29,406 bases of DNA, from the IMG/VR virus record IMGVR_UViG_3300023210_000156, positions 1 to 29,406 of that record, one strand, 5' to 3'. Below are positions 12,095 through 19,240 of this stretch, in pieces; position 1 is the first letter of the stretch; each line of letters starts with the position of its first letter. The DNA is from a virus. The translations under genes and the position numbers were made by a program. The notes below the pieces were generated by a model. The model worked only from the letters and a program-made list of their open reading frames with translations. It was not told the DNA's origin and did not search any database.

Positions 12095-12250
12095 ATGAGC
12101 TGCACATTAAATTATGCATTAATAAAATGTATTGATAGAGGTATTACAGATAATAAAATTATAAGTAGATATTTAAAATTATATTATAACATTATTTTGT
12201 CAGAAGAAGCATTATGCTTACGAATAAAGCACCAACAGAAGAATAAATAG
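12095..12250 (+). CDS. 51-aa small protein, tail-to-tail with a - strand gene
   Basis: The ORF starts with ATG four bases after the previous stop and ends at TAG 12248-12250. The product (MSCTLNYALIKCIDRGITDN, then a basic helix) has three cysteines and a net positive charge. The first 33 codons match neighbouring codon use. The last 59 bases overlap, in the convergent direction, the end of the - strand gene 12192-12629, so either one 3' end is dispensable or termination happens within the overlap. No function can be assigned. Confidence 0.45.
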   Translation: MSCTLNYALIKCIDRGITDNKIISRYLKLYYNIILSEEALCLRIKHQQKNK

Positions 12251-12629
12251 CCACTTTAGATAACTTAAGTTTTCTTAAAAGCTTTTTATTGTCCTTCCTA
12301 AGTTCTTTAATCTCTTTAGATTTACCTATAATAATATCTTCTTTCTTAATAATAATAATATCTTTATTGACAATGACTGAATCTTTAGATGATAATGCGT
12401 ATTTCTTCGCGGTTAAAGCACTATCTTTTAAATTCAGTTGTTGTTCAGTAATAGATAGTAAAGAATCACATTCATGTGACCTTATTATTCTAAAAGCTAT
12501 TTTTTGTAACTCAGATCTATTATAACCAACTAAAGTATCTTCATTAACAATGAAAACATTACCAGTTTGTGCGTATGATACTGTCAAGTTGAGTAATAGT
12601 ACCATCAGGAATAGATTTATATATTTCAT
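12192..12629 (-). CDS. Exported coiled-coil protein with C-terminal anchor (spanin-like)
   Basis: Order of parts: a signal peptide (MKYINLFLMVLLLNLTVSYA, residues 1-20), a hydrophilic stretch, a long helical region with Leu, Ile and Lys heptads (residues 60-118), and a C-terminal membrane segment AIYSSVGALFVSIMLLLTK. The layout N-terminal export signal, coiled coil, C-terminal transmembrane helix is that of unimolecular spanins, which join outer and inner membranes in the last lysis step. A typical unimolecular spanin starts with a lipobox cysteine; here none is seen, so outer-membrane attachment is unexplained. The gene overlaps the upstream - strand gene by 71 nt, as spanin genes often do. 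Confidence 0.65.
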   Translation of the reverse strand: MKYINLFLMVLLLNLTVSYAQTGNVFIVNEDTLVGYNRSELQKIAFRIIRSHECDSLLSITEQQLNLKDSALTAKKYALSSKDSVIVNKDIIIIKKEDIIIGKSKEIKELRKDNKKLLRKLKLSKVAIYSSVGALFVSIMLLLTK

Positions 12630-12882
12630 GATAATGATGTTGAATGATTGGTTTAAGATTTTCTAAAGAATCACTATATTTTTCAGCATCCGTTGCTATT
12701 TGTTCCCAACCAAAAGACATATGCTGCCAATAAATAGCGGCACTGTCTGCTAGTTGGATTTCTTTTCTAAGAGTTGAATCATCAAATGTTTCAATCTCAA
12801 GAGGCGTGTTTCTAAATATAAGAACATACCCCTGTATAAGGATAATAAGTATTAGTATTAAATATGGTATTATTGATCTCAC
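12559..12882 (-). CDS. Single-pass coiled-coil membrane protein, i-spanin-like
   Basis: The first 25 residues hold one membrane anchor (MRSIIPYLILILIILIQGYV). The remaining 80 residues are acidic and helical with heptad-type hydrophobic spacing (TFDDSTLRKEIQLADSAAIY, then DSLENLKPIIQHHYHEIYKS), expected in the periplasm. This is the architecture of Rz-type inner-membrane spanins. It follows the holin gene with a 4-nt overlap and is overlapped by the exported coiled-coil gene, as in Rz/Rz1-type pairs. Assignment is by architecture and position; the sequence itself is not diagnostic. Confidence 0.65.
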   Translation of the reverse strand: MRSIIPYLILILIILIQGYVLIFRNTPLEIETFDDSTLRKEIQLADSAAIYWQHMSFGWEQIATDAEKYSDSLENLKPIIQHHYHEIYKSIPDGTITQLDSIIRTNW

Positions 12883-13058
12883 TTTCTTAGTTTAGCTACA
12901 GCATCTACTACAGCTTGGCCACCAATATAAAGTACGGCTACGTTCACCCATTCAGTAGAAGCTATCACACCAAAGCCAACAAAGAAACTAGCTACAATGA
13001 ATACACTCAATTTCTTACTTACAAAATACCCTAAAAACTTGTCTATTTTTCCTTTCAT
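12879..13058 (-). CDS. Small holin-like membrane protein (59 aa)
   Basis: I place the start at 13058, where MKGKIDKFLGYFVSKKLSVF begins. A longer frame extends upstream to 13196, but its extra 46 residues are encoded by DNA that overlaps the divergent gene at 13131 and read like non-coding sequence. Two hydrophobic stretches, SVFIVASFFVGFGVI and EWVNVAVLYIGGQAVVDAVA, flank a short loop, as in small phage holins that permeabilise the inner membrane. It heads a three-gene - strand block with two spanin-like genes. A weak promoter-like TTTTATTTG lies about 57 bases upstream. Confidence 0.7.
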   Translation of the reverse strand: MKGKIDKFLGYFVSKKLSVFIVASFFVGFGVIASTEWVNVAVLYIGGQAVVDAVAKLRK

Positions 13059-13130
13059 ATTATATTTTTTATGATTTATATTAAACTTAATATACGGATA
13101 ATTATACTTAGAAGCAAATAAAATAAAATT

Positions 13131-13565
13131 ATGCCTAGAAAACCTATTGATAACCCAAAAAGAATAAGACATCCAATTAGTGTAGCTAAAGCACAACAGC
13201 TTGAGGTATATTACTTTAGATTAGTTATGTTTACTATTAGTAAAGAATATAGCATACTAAGTAATAAAGATAAATCAAAAATAGACAAAGAAGTATCTTA
13301 CATGGGTATAGCGTTACCTATTATACAAAACCTTTTTAACATTGTAGCACAAAGAAGATCTGTTGTTGCATGGAAAAAGAAGTTTAAGTATGAAACAGAT
13401 ATTTATAAGTTTAGTTCAGCCTCTGTATTAGCAGAAGCTTTAGAAATTGAGGATTCAAATGTATATAGATGTCTTCAAAAAGATAGATTAAGTGCTAAAG
13501 GATGGTGTATAAGATATGAAGATGAATTTGAAAAAGAACAATCTAAAATAGAAAAGAATGGATGA
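13131..13565 (+). CDS. Protein with NUMOD1-like helix-turn-helix (144 aa)
   Basis: The C-terminal 45 residues (ASVLAEALEIEDSNVYRCLQ, then RLSAKGWCIRYEDEF) match the short helix-turn-helix found as repeats in homing endonucleases and phage DNA-binding proteins (NUMOD1/IENR1 type). The N-terminal 90 residues are basic and helical, with no nuclease motif (no HNH or GIY-YIG). A DNA-binding regulator or replication accessory is the safest reading. The gene is transcribed divergently from the lysis block and overlaps the next gene by eight bases. It begins the core replication block. Confidence 0.65.
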   Translation: MPRKPIDNPKRIRHPISVAKAQQLEVYYFRLVMFTISKEYSILSNKDKSKIDKEVSYMGIALPIIQNLFNIVAQRRSVVAWKKKFKYETDIYKFSSASVLAEALEIEDSNVYRCLQKDRLSAKGWCIRYEDEFEKEQSKIEKNG

Positions 13566-14142
13566 CATGTGGAAAAAGCTCATAAGAGCAAAATTAACAC
13601 CTAATCAATTTTATATGTTGCATGCAATAAGAGAAGGTGTAAGTACCCCTCTTCTTAATACAGCAATGGAATATAGGGTATTAAAAAATAAAAATTGGAT
13701 TTTAGAAGATGGTACATTATCTGCTAAAGCTGCTAAAATTATAAAAGAAATTGAAGCTTATTTTAAAAGACTTAAAGCAAAAACTGATGCATCCATAATG
13801 GGTAAAGACTTTGAAGAAAAGCTAATTTTTTATAATGATTTATGGCCTAAGAAAAAATTACCAACAGGCAAAGCTGCACGCTCAGCTAAAGGAAATTTAA
13901 CTGACCCTTTTAGATGGTTTCATTCAAATTATGAATTTGGATGGGAATTAGTAATGAAAGCTACAGCTTTATATTTAGATGAAAAAGAAGCTGATAATTG
14001 GAATTATTGCAGAACAAGTCAATACTTCATAAGAAAACAAAGTAGTGATAAGTCATGGAGTTCAGAACTTGCTGATTATTGTCAATTAATAGAAGATGGT
14101 GCAGATACTGAACCTAAATTAAAAAGTGATAAAGTTTTTTAA
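13558..14142 (+). CDS. Unknown protein next to DnaB, possible replication adaptor (194 aa)
   Basis: I do not recognise it by name. The first 70 residues look like a winged-helix type domain (KLTPNQFYMLHAIREGVSTP and a following helix-strand). The C-terminal half contains WHSN-like and YFIRKQSSDKSWSSELADYC segments that look conserved in character, rich in aromatic residues. Two-domain proteins of this size next to a DnaB-type helicase are often helicase loaders or replisome organisers, so that role is plausible, but no loader ATPase or typical C-terminal motif is visible. It overlaps the helix-turn-helix gene by 8 nt. Confidence 0.65.
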   Translation: MDDMWKKLIRAKLTPNQFYMLHAIREGVSTPLLNTAMEYRVLKNKNWILEDGTLSAKAAKIIKEIEAYFKRLKAKTDASIMGKDFEEKLIFYNDLWPKKKLPTGKAARSAKGNLTDPFRWFHSNYEFGWELVMKATALYLDEKEADNWNYCRTSQYFIRKQSSDKSWSSELADYCQLIEDGADTEPKLKSDKVF

Positions 14143-14144
14143 AT

Positions 14145-14366
14145 ATGAAAATACATTCAACTATACTAAGTATACTTTTATCTTTGTTATTATGGCAAAT
14201 GGTAAGTATATTTATAATACCAGTAACAGTAATGCAATATATTATTATTGAAATTCTTGTGGTATTCTCAATAGAATTGCATACATTAGCAATTCAAAAG
14301 TTAATCAAAAATTATGTGAGCAAGCCTGCTAACCACAATGTGGATAAGGGAAATACTCACCTCTAA
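14145..14366 (+). CDS. Small membrane protein with two helices (73 aa)
   Basis: Two hydrophobic segments span residues 8-28 (ILSILLSLLLWQMVSIFIIP) and 30-50 (VMQYIIIEILVVFSIELHTL), followed by a basic polar tail (KLIKNYVSKPANHN). There is no cleavable signal. It lies two bases after the preceding gene and five before the helicase gene. A membrane protein in the middle of the replication block is unusual; it could anchor replication to the membrane or block superinfection, but nothing in the sequence decides this. Confidence 0.65.
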   Translation: MKIHSTILSILLSLLLWQMVSIFIIPVTVMQYIIIEILVVFSIELHTLAIQKLIKNYVSKPANHNVDKGNTHL

Positions 14367-14371
14367 AAGCT

Positions 14372-15358
14372 ATGACAAGTAAACCTTGGAAACAACAAAA
14401 ACAATCTTATCTAGATGCTTTAGTTTACATGAAAGGAAGACAACAGGGAACTATTACAAGTGTAAAAACACCTTGGTCTAAATTAAATGGAGCAACAACA
14501 GATGGATTTGAATGGCATAGTATGACTGTAATTGGTGGAAGACCTGGTTCAGGTAAAACACTAATTAAAGATCAATTTATAAGAGAATGTTTCAAATTAA
14601 ACCCAGGATCTAACATAAGAGTTTTAGAATTCTCTTTAGAAATGGTGGGAAGAGCATCTGCAATGAGGGGCATGAGTGCTCACATTGATAAATCATATAA
14701 TGATCTATGTAGTGTAGGTGAAAAAATGACAGATGCTGAAATTGAAACATGCAGATTATACGCTAAAGGAATGATTGATTATCCTATAGATGTAATTGAA
14801 GAAGTAGAAAATGTAAGTGATTTTGAAAAATCTATACATGACTATATGAAAACAAATTCATCAATTGTTATGATTGATGATAAACCTAGAACACAATACC
14901 AAAATTCTATAATAACACTTGATCACTCACTATTAATCAATGAAAAAAATAAACATGATATGTTATATGCTCTTGGCGCTTGTTTAACCAAGTTAAAGAG
15001 AAGATATCCTATTATATTTATAATACTAAGTCAACTCAACAGAAATATGGATCATCCTGATAGAAATGAAGATGGTAAATATGGAAATTATGTACTGGAA
15101 TCAGACATCTTTGGCTCAGACGCCTTACTGCAACATGCAGATTTTGTAATAGGTTTGAATCGTCCAGGTAAAGCTAAAATCCGTCTTTACGGTCCTGACA
15201 AATACATTGTAGAAGATAATAACCTTCTTGTAATGCATTTCTTAAAAGCCAGAAATGGTGAGACTGGTTTAAGTTTCTTTAATGCTATGTTCAGAAAAAT
15301 GAAAATAGAAGAAAGGGAACCACCGCCTCAACAACAAGGCAGATCAAGTAGATTCTAA
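14372..15358 (+). CDS. dnaB: DnaB-type replicative helicase, C-terminal domain only
   Basis: This hexameric helicase opens DNA at the fork. The RecA-like core is complete: Walker A GGRPGSGKTL (residues 55-64), the H1a-type LEFSLEM motif that follows, Walker B-like IVMIDD, and the H3 region with YPIIFIILSQLNRNM. Next are FGSDALLQHADFVIGLNRPG and the final LKARNGETG loop, equivalent to the arginine-finger/H4 region. The N-terminal primase-interacting domain of cellular DnaB (about 150 residues) is missing. At 328 aa this is the short form known from phages. The TOPRIM primase is encoded 2 kb downstream, so helicase and primase are separate proteins. Confidence 0.88.
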   Translation: MTSKPWKQQKQSYLDALVYMKGRQQGTITSVKTPWSKLNGATTDGFEWHSMTVIGGRPGSGKTLIKDQFIRECFKLNPGSNIRVLEFSLEMVGRASAMRGMSAHIDKSYNDLCSVGEKMTDAEIETCRLYAKGMIDYPIDVIEEVENVSDFEKSIHDYMKTNSSIVMIDDKPRTQYQNSIITLDHSLLINEKNKHDMLYALGACLTKLKRRYPIIFIILSQLNRNMDHPDRNEDGKYGNYVLESDIFGSDALLQHADFVIGLNRPGKAKIRLYGPDKYIVEDNNLLVMHFLKARNGETGLSFFNAMFRKMKIEEREPPPQQQGRSSRF

Positions 15359-15402
15359 AACAACAACCAACTCTAAGTAATTAACTAAGTAAATTAAAAA
15401 AA

Positions 15403-15942
15403 ATGACAACAAAAAAACCAACACCTGAAGAAAGGAAAGATATTACTGTCAATTTAAGACAAAAACATCAACCTATCTTTAATGCACTTGGTATTTCTGA
15501 TGCTATATTTATTCCTAAAATGGCACATTATCAAAAAGGTCTAACAGGATTACATATGGGATTTTTTGAAAGTGAATTGGAAAAAGGTACAGATCTATAC
15601 ACTGAAAAGGTAAGTATGGAACTTGAATCTGAAGACCCTAACCGTACACTTTACAAAGTAAAGCATAATCCTCACTTTAAAGAAGAATATGCTGCATCTG
15701 AACCAATGCCTAATGGTCACTGTAGATACTTTATCCCAGTTGATGAACTGATTGAAGTAACTAAACCAATTGAGTCAGCTAAAGAAGCTGATGACTTAAT
15801 TATCCCTAAAGATCCTAATTTAGATCTTCCTATGGACCAAATGACAATAAGAGATTATGCTGCCATCCATATGAGAGAACCTATTAGCTTTAAGCTTTGG
15901 CTTAATGATGTAATAACGGATGCAAATCAAAAACCATTTTAA
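15403..15942 (+). CDS. Protein of unknown function (179 aa)
   Basis: I do not recognise this protein. It is acidic and probably mixed alpha/beta, with no cysteine-rich motif except one cysteine, no P-loop and no membrane segment. It starts from a good leader (TTAACTAAGTAAATTAAAAA) after a 44-nt gap, so it may have its own start site or processing. It ends two bases before the Sak4-like gene. Position between DnaB and the Sak4/SSB pair suggests a replication or recombination role. Confidence 0.7.
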   Translation: MTTKKPTPEERKDITVNLRQKHQPIFNALGISDAIFIPKMAHYQKGLTGLHMGFFESELEKGTDLYTEKVSMELESEDPNRTLYKVKHNPHFKEEYAASEPMPNGHCRYFIPVDELIEVTKPIESAKEADDLIIPKDPNLDLPMDQMTIRDYAAIHMREPISFKLWLNDVITDANQKPF

Positions 15943-15944
15943 CT

Positions 15945-16628
15945 ATGGCAACAAGTGTATTAATAATAGCAGAATCTGGTTCTGGTAAAACTACATCAGC
16001 AAGAACCCTTAAACCTGAGGAAACTTTCTTTATCAATGTAGCTAATAAACCATTACCATTTAAAGGATGGAAAGCTAACTATCCAATGGTTAGCAAAGAG
16101 AATCTTGAAGGTAGAATGTCGGGCGTTAATACTCCAGTAGGAATATTAAAAGCAATGAAGTATGTTAATAATGACAGACCTGACATTAAAACCTTAATAA
16201 TAGATGACTGGCAATACATGTCAGCCTTTGAATTTTTTGATAGAGCTGATGAAAAAGGCTTTGAAAAATTCACTGATATAGGTAAATGGTTAGCTAAAGT
16301 AGCTAAAGAACCTATTAACATGAGAGACGACTTGACTATTTTCTTTATGACTCATTCAGAAGAAACTACAGACGCAAGTGGCAAAAGAAAACAGAAAGCA
16401 AAAACTATTGGAAAAATGGTTGATGAAAAATTAACTCTTGAAGGTTTATTTTCCATTGTGCTTTATGGAAAAGTAAAGAAAGGTAAAGATGGTAAAATGC
16501 AATATGTTTTTGAAACTCAAACAGATGGCGCAAATACCTGTAAATCACCAATGGGAATGTTCAAGGAAAATGACATACCAAATGACCTTAATTTAGTAAA
16601 AGAAGCAATAACAAAGTTTGAACAATAA
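15945..16628 (+). CDS. Sak4-like RecA-fold ATPase
   Basis: This protein probably promotes single-strand annealing together with an SSB. The start is directly a P-loop: SVLIIAESGSGKTTSAR with K15/T16. Walker B is KTLIIDDWQYMSAFEF near residue 86. A later strand ends with TIFFMTHSEETTD, the position of the RecA/Sak4 sensor. At 227 aa it contains a single core and no DNA-binding extensions. Sak4 proteins form a known phage family of minimal RecA-like ATPases that act with a co-encoded SSB. The next gene fits that partner. It follows the unknown protein by two bases. Confidence 0.85.
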   Translation: MATSVLIIAESGSGKTTSARTLKPEETFFINVANKPLPFKGWKANYPMVSKENLEGRMSGVNTPVGILKAMKYVNNDRPDIKTLIIDDWQYMSAFEFFDRADEKGFEKFTDIGKWLAKVAKEPINMRDDLTIFFMTHSEETTDASGKRKQKAKTIGKMVDEKLTLEGLFSIVLYGKVKKGKDGKMQYVFETQTDGANTCKSPMGMFKENDIPNDLNLVKEAITKFEQ

Positions 16629-16641
16629 CAAAAATAAGAAT

Positions 16642-17355
16642 ATGATAAGTACAAAAGACATCCCTACAGGTGGGAAAGGAGCAGGAGTTCCAAAGACGTT
16701 ACAACCAGGTAATAGAGTTGTAAAAATTAATTCTATTTATTTAGATAAATACCCATGGGGAGATGAAGCATATAATCTTATGCTTGACTGTGAAGGTACA
16801 GATTTAGGTAAAGATTTTGAAGGGTTTTTTATTAATAAGACCAATGAAGAATTAGGACGTCACAAAGGACAAGTAGGTAGAGTAAGAGTAAGTGAATGGG
16901 CTTATCAGGATAAAGAACTTCCTGGTGGAATCATAATCAACAGAGACCTTGAGATTGTAAAAATGTTAAAAAACATTTGTGTAGCAACAGGTTGTCTTGA
17001 TTGGTTTGAAACTGAAGATGGCAAACATGACACTATTGAAGGTTTAATATCTCATATGAATGAACAGTCTCCTTATAGAGATGTGTTTATAAATTCATGC
17101 TTAGGAGGTAAAGAATATCAAAACAAAGGAGGTTATACTAATTATGATTTATTTTTTCCTAAGTTTTCTAAAGCTGGTATTCCATTTGAAAGTACTGAGA
17201 TAGATTCAACATTAAGTCAAGTTTATACATTTACTGAGAATGATCATATCCGTAAAAAAAAAGTGAAAGAAGTTGAAAGCTTTGAAGCTGATGATGACGG
17301 AGGATTTCCTTCTGCTACTGATATAGGAGCAGATACTCAAGAATTTGAATTATAA
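16642..17355 (+). CDS. Probable single-strand DNA-binding protein, Sak4 partner
   Basis: I take the ATG at 16642 as the start; a TTG 24 bases upstream is in frame but would add only an Asn/Lys-rich stretch overlapping the preceding gene. The core is beta-rich (RVVKINSIYLDKYPWGDEAY, LMLDCEGTDLGKDFEGFF), consistent with an OB-type domain. The C-terminus (SFEADDDGGFPSATDIG, then EFEL) is an acidic disordered tail ending in hydrophobic residues, as in SSB proteins that recruit partners. Its place directly behind Sak4, with a terminator just downstream, supports the role. Sequence similarity to known SSBs is not obvious. Confidence 0.65.
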   Translation: MISTKDIPTGGKGAGVPKTLQPGNRVVKINSIYLDKYPWGDEAYNLMLDCEGTDLGKDFEGFFINKTNEELGRHKGQVGRVRVSEWAYQDKELPGGIIINRDLEIVKMLKNICVATGCLDWFETEDGKHDTIEGLISHMNEQSPYRDVFINSCLGGKEYQNKGGYTNYDLFFPKFSKAGIPFESTEIDSTLSQVYTFTENDHIRKKKVKEVESFEADDDGGFPSATDIGADTQEFEL

Positions 17356-17358
17356 AAT

Positions 17359-17381
17359 AAAAGGGGTTAATAGCCCCTTTT
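17359..17381 (+). terminator. Intrinsic terminator after the SSB-like gene
   Basis: AAAAGGGG (17359-17366) pairs with CCCCTTTT (17374-17381) around the 7-nt loop TTAATAG. The T-run is short. The same loop is used by the terminator at 26186-26213. Confidence 0.8.
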
Positions 17382-17393
17382 AAATAAATTATT

Positions 17394-18344
17394 ATGATTA
17401 GAACAAAACTATCAATTAATAAAATTCCAGTACCTTGGATATTTGAACATTATTGTAACCTACAGGAAAGATTACATGGACAAGAGGTTTCATTATTATC
17501 TATGTTTAACAGCAAAGACTCTAAACCTTCAATGACAATATACTTTAGTACTATGAATAATAAATATATGTTTAAAGATTTTTCATCTGGTAAAGGTGGT
17601 GATGCTGTTAATTTAGTAGCAACATTGCATAACCTGCCTTACCGTGAAGCAATTACTAAAATAATTGATGATTATGGTAATAGAGGTATAAAGGAATATG
17701 AAGAAGTAGAATTAATAGAACAAGCTAAATTTAAAATAACATCACATACTACAAGAAAATGGAATGAATTAGATGCTAAATTTTGGAAACAATTTGGATT
17801 TGGTTCTAAAATGCTTTCTAAATATAATGTTAAGCCTTTAGATAGTTATAGTATGACTAAGAATTCTAAATCAGGAATAGATGAAATAGTAATAAACGGT
17901 TTATACATGTATGGTTATTTTAAATCTAATGGTGAATTATATAAACTATATCAACCCAAAAGAAGTGAGTATAAATTCTTTAATGTTTTACCTTATGTAC
18001 AAGGGTCAGAACAATTAGAATATAAACACCCTACATTAATACTTTGTTCTTCTCTTAAGGATATAATGTCTTTAAATTCACTTAACCTTAATGTTGAGTC
18101 TGTTGCACCTCCTAGTGAAAATACAATGTTATCAAAATCAGTTTTATCTTCTTATGCTTTAAAGTATAAAAAAATAATGACTTTATTTGATAATGATGCT
18201 GCTGGTAAAATAGCAATGAATAAGTATGATGAAAAGTATGGTATACCTGGAATATATTTAAATCTTTCAAAAGATTTATCTGATTCTATTAATGAATATG
18301 GTAAGCTTAAAACTAAAAAGTGTTTACAACCATTAATATTATAA
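17394..18344 (+). CDS. DnaG-like primase with zinc-less N-terminus
   Basis: It should synthesise RNA primers. Residues 34-90 follow the CHC2 zinc-binding domain of DnaG in layout (SMFNSKDSKPSMTIYF, then YMFKDFSSGKGGDAVNLVA), but the zinc cysteines are all replaced. The C-terminal half is a TOPRIM domain: IMTLFDNDAAGKIAMNKYD carries the DxD pair D266/D268, and the equivalent of the usual catalytic Glu motif reads LCSSLKDIMS, so the Glu is a Ser. At 316 aa it lacks a helicase-binding domain. It starts after the terminator at 17359, so probably a new transcript begins here. The next gene follows after one base. Confidence 0.8.
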   Translation: MIRTKLSINKIPVPWIFEHYCNLQERLHGQEVSLLSMFNSKDSKPSMTIYFSTMNNKYMFKDFSSGKGGDAVNLVATLHNLPYREAITKIIDDYGNRGIKEYEEVELIEQAKFKITSHTTRKWNELDAKFWKQFGFGSKMLSKYNVKPLDSYSMTKNSKSGIDEIVINGLYMYGYFKSNGELYKLYQPKRSEYKFFNVLPYVQGSEQLEYKHPTLILCSSLKDIMSLNSLNLNVESVAPPSENTMLSKSVLSSYALKYKKIMTLFDNDAAGKIAMNKYDEKYGIPGIYLNLSKDLSDSINEYGKLKTKKCLQPLIL

Positions 18345-18345
18345 T

Positions 18346-18795
18346 ATGATTTGGACTTATAAAGGAAAACCAGTACATGATGTAAAAAGTATGCCTAAAG
18401 ATACAATTGGATTTATATATAAAGTAATAAATCTTAAAACGGGTAAGTTTTACATAGGTAAAAAATCTGTAGCACATAAAAGAAAAACAAGAATAAGCAA
18501 AAGAGAAAAAACTAAGACTGGTACAAGAAAAACTTTTAAAATTGTGATTAAAGAATCAGATTGGAAAAGTTATACTGGATCCTGTAAAGAGCTAAATGAA
18601 GATATTAAAAAACAAGGTGAAAAGGCATTTGTCAAGTTCATAGTTGAGTATTGTTTTAGTAAAAAATATTTAAACTTTGCAGAATTATCATACCAAATAA
18701 AAGAAGATGTTCTTAAAGTAGAATCCTATAATGGCAACATATTAGGTAAATTTTACAGAAAAGACATGGAATTAAAAACTAAGAAAAATAAATAA
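18346..18795 (+). CDS. GIY-YIG-like endonuclease, tentative
   Basis: The segment GFIYKVINLKTGKFYIG near residues 27-43 matches the GIY-(about 10)-YIG module of this nuclease family, with Phe in place of Ile in the first motif. Later, DWKSYTGSCKELNEDIKKQG resembles the phage Seg-type variant in which W-x-x-Y-x-G-S follows. The catalytic Arg is expected in the basic segment around residues 48-65 (KRKTRISKREKTKTG), and a Glu near residue 122 (NFAELSYQIKE) is in the right place for the metal site. It could be a resolvase-like or homing nuclease. It lies one base after the primase gene. Confidence 0.65.
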   Translation: MIWTYKGKPVHDVKSMPKDTIGFIYKVINLKTGKFYIGKKSVAHKRKTRISKREKTKTGTRKTFKIVIKESDWKSYTGSCKELNEDIKKQGEKAFVKFIVEYCFSKKYLNFAELSYQIKEDVLKVESYNGNILGKFYRKDMELKTKKNK

Positions 18796-18799
18796 GAAA

Positions 18800-19240
18800 A
18801 TGAATGATTTAATAAAACAAGCCGTAGTATCGTCAGATAACTATACAGAACTTAAAACAATGATGATATCTAATGATGTCTTATCTGTAAATTTAGCTTT
18901 AACAATTTTAGAACAATCAGACTTTGAAAAATCTCAAATTTACATTTTATGCTTATTAAAAGAAACATCTAAAGAAGACTTTTTTAATAATAGTTCAAAA
19001 TTTAAAAAAGAATGCCCTTTGTTACATGAAAAAGTAACAGAGAAGCTGTTAGATCATGATACTAACATAGCAAGCTTATCTTTCAGAAAGATATATGAAA
19101 TTGCAGTAAGTAGAAAGAAAAAATTAGAATTATCATTTATGCTTAATGTATTTAAAAAAGAACTGATGTCTTTATTAGGAGATTATGGATTTACTTTTTT
19201 AGAATATATTGACATAGAACTTAAACCAAAGAAAATATGA
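18800..19240 (+). CDS. All-helical protein of unknown function (146 aa)
   Basis: I do not recognise it. The whole protein reads as alpha-helical repeats with regularly spaced Leu, Ile and Phe (LALTILEQSDFEKSQIYILC, FRKIYEIAVSRKKKLELSFM), which suggests a small helical-repeat scaffold. The C-terminal half of the tandem paralogues at 21792 and 22930 has a similar character (small acidic turn followed by a helix pair), so a shared partner is possible. It overlaps the metalloprotease/VWA gene by four bases and lies five bases after the nuclease-like gene. Confidence 0.65.
   Translation: MNDLIKQAVVSSDNYTELKTMMISNDVLSVNLALTILEQSDFEKSQIYILCLLKETSKEDFFNNSSKFKKECPLLHEKVTEKLLDHDTNIASLSFRKIYEIAVSRKKKLELSFMLNVFKKELMSLLGDYGFTFLEYIDIELKPKKI

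Noticed and set aside
9092-12100. Replication origin with DnaA boxes near the DnaA-like gene
   Set aside because: I found no TTATCCACA-like sites or iterons in the small intergenic gaps here.
12289-12525. + strand ORF opposite the spanin-like gene
   Set aside because: It mirrors the coding strand of a gene with signal peptide, coiled coil and anchor; its own composition (Ser/Ile-rich) is typical of antisense shadows.
13059-13196. N-terminal extension of the holin-like gene
   Set aside because: The 46 extra residues overlap the divergent gene start and have no protein-like pattern; MKGK at 13058 is a better start.
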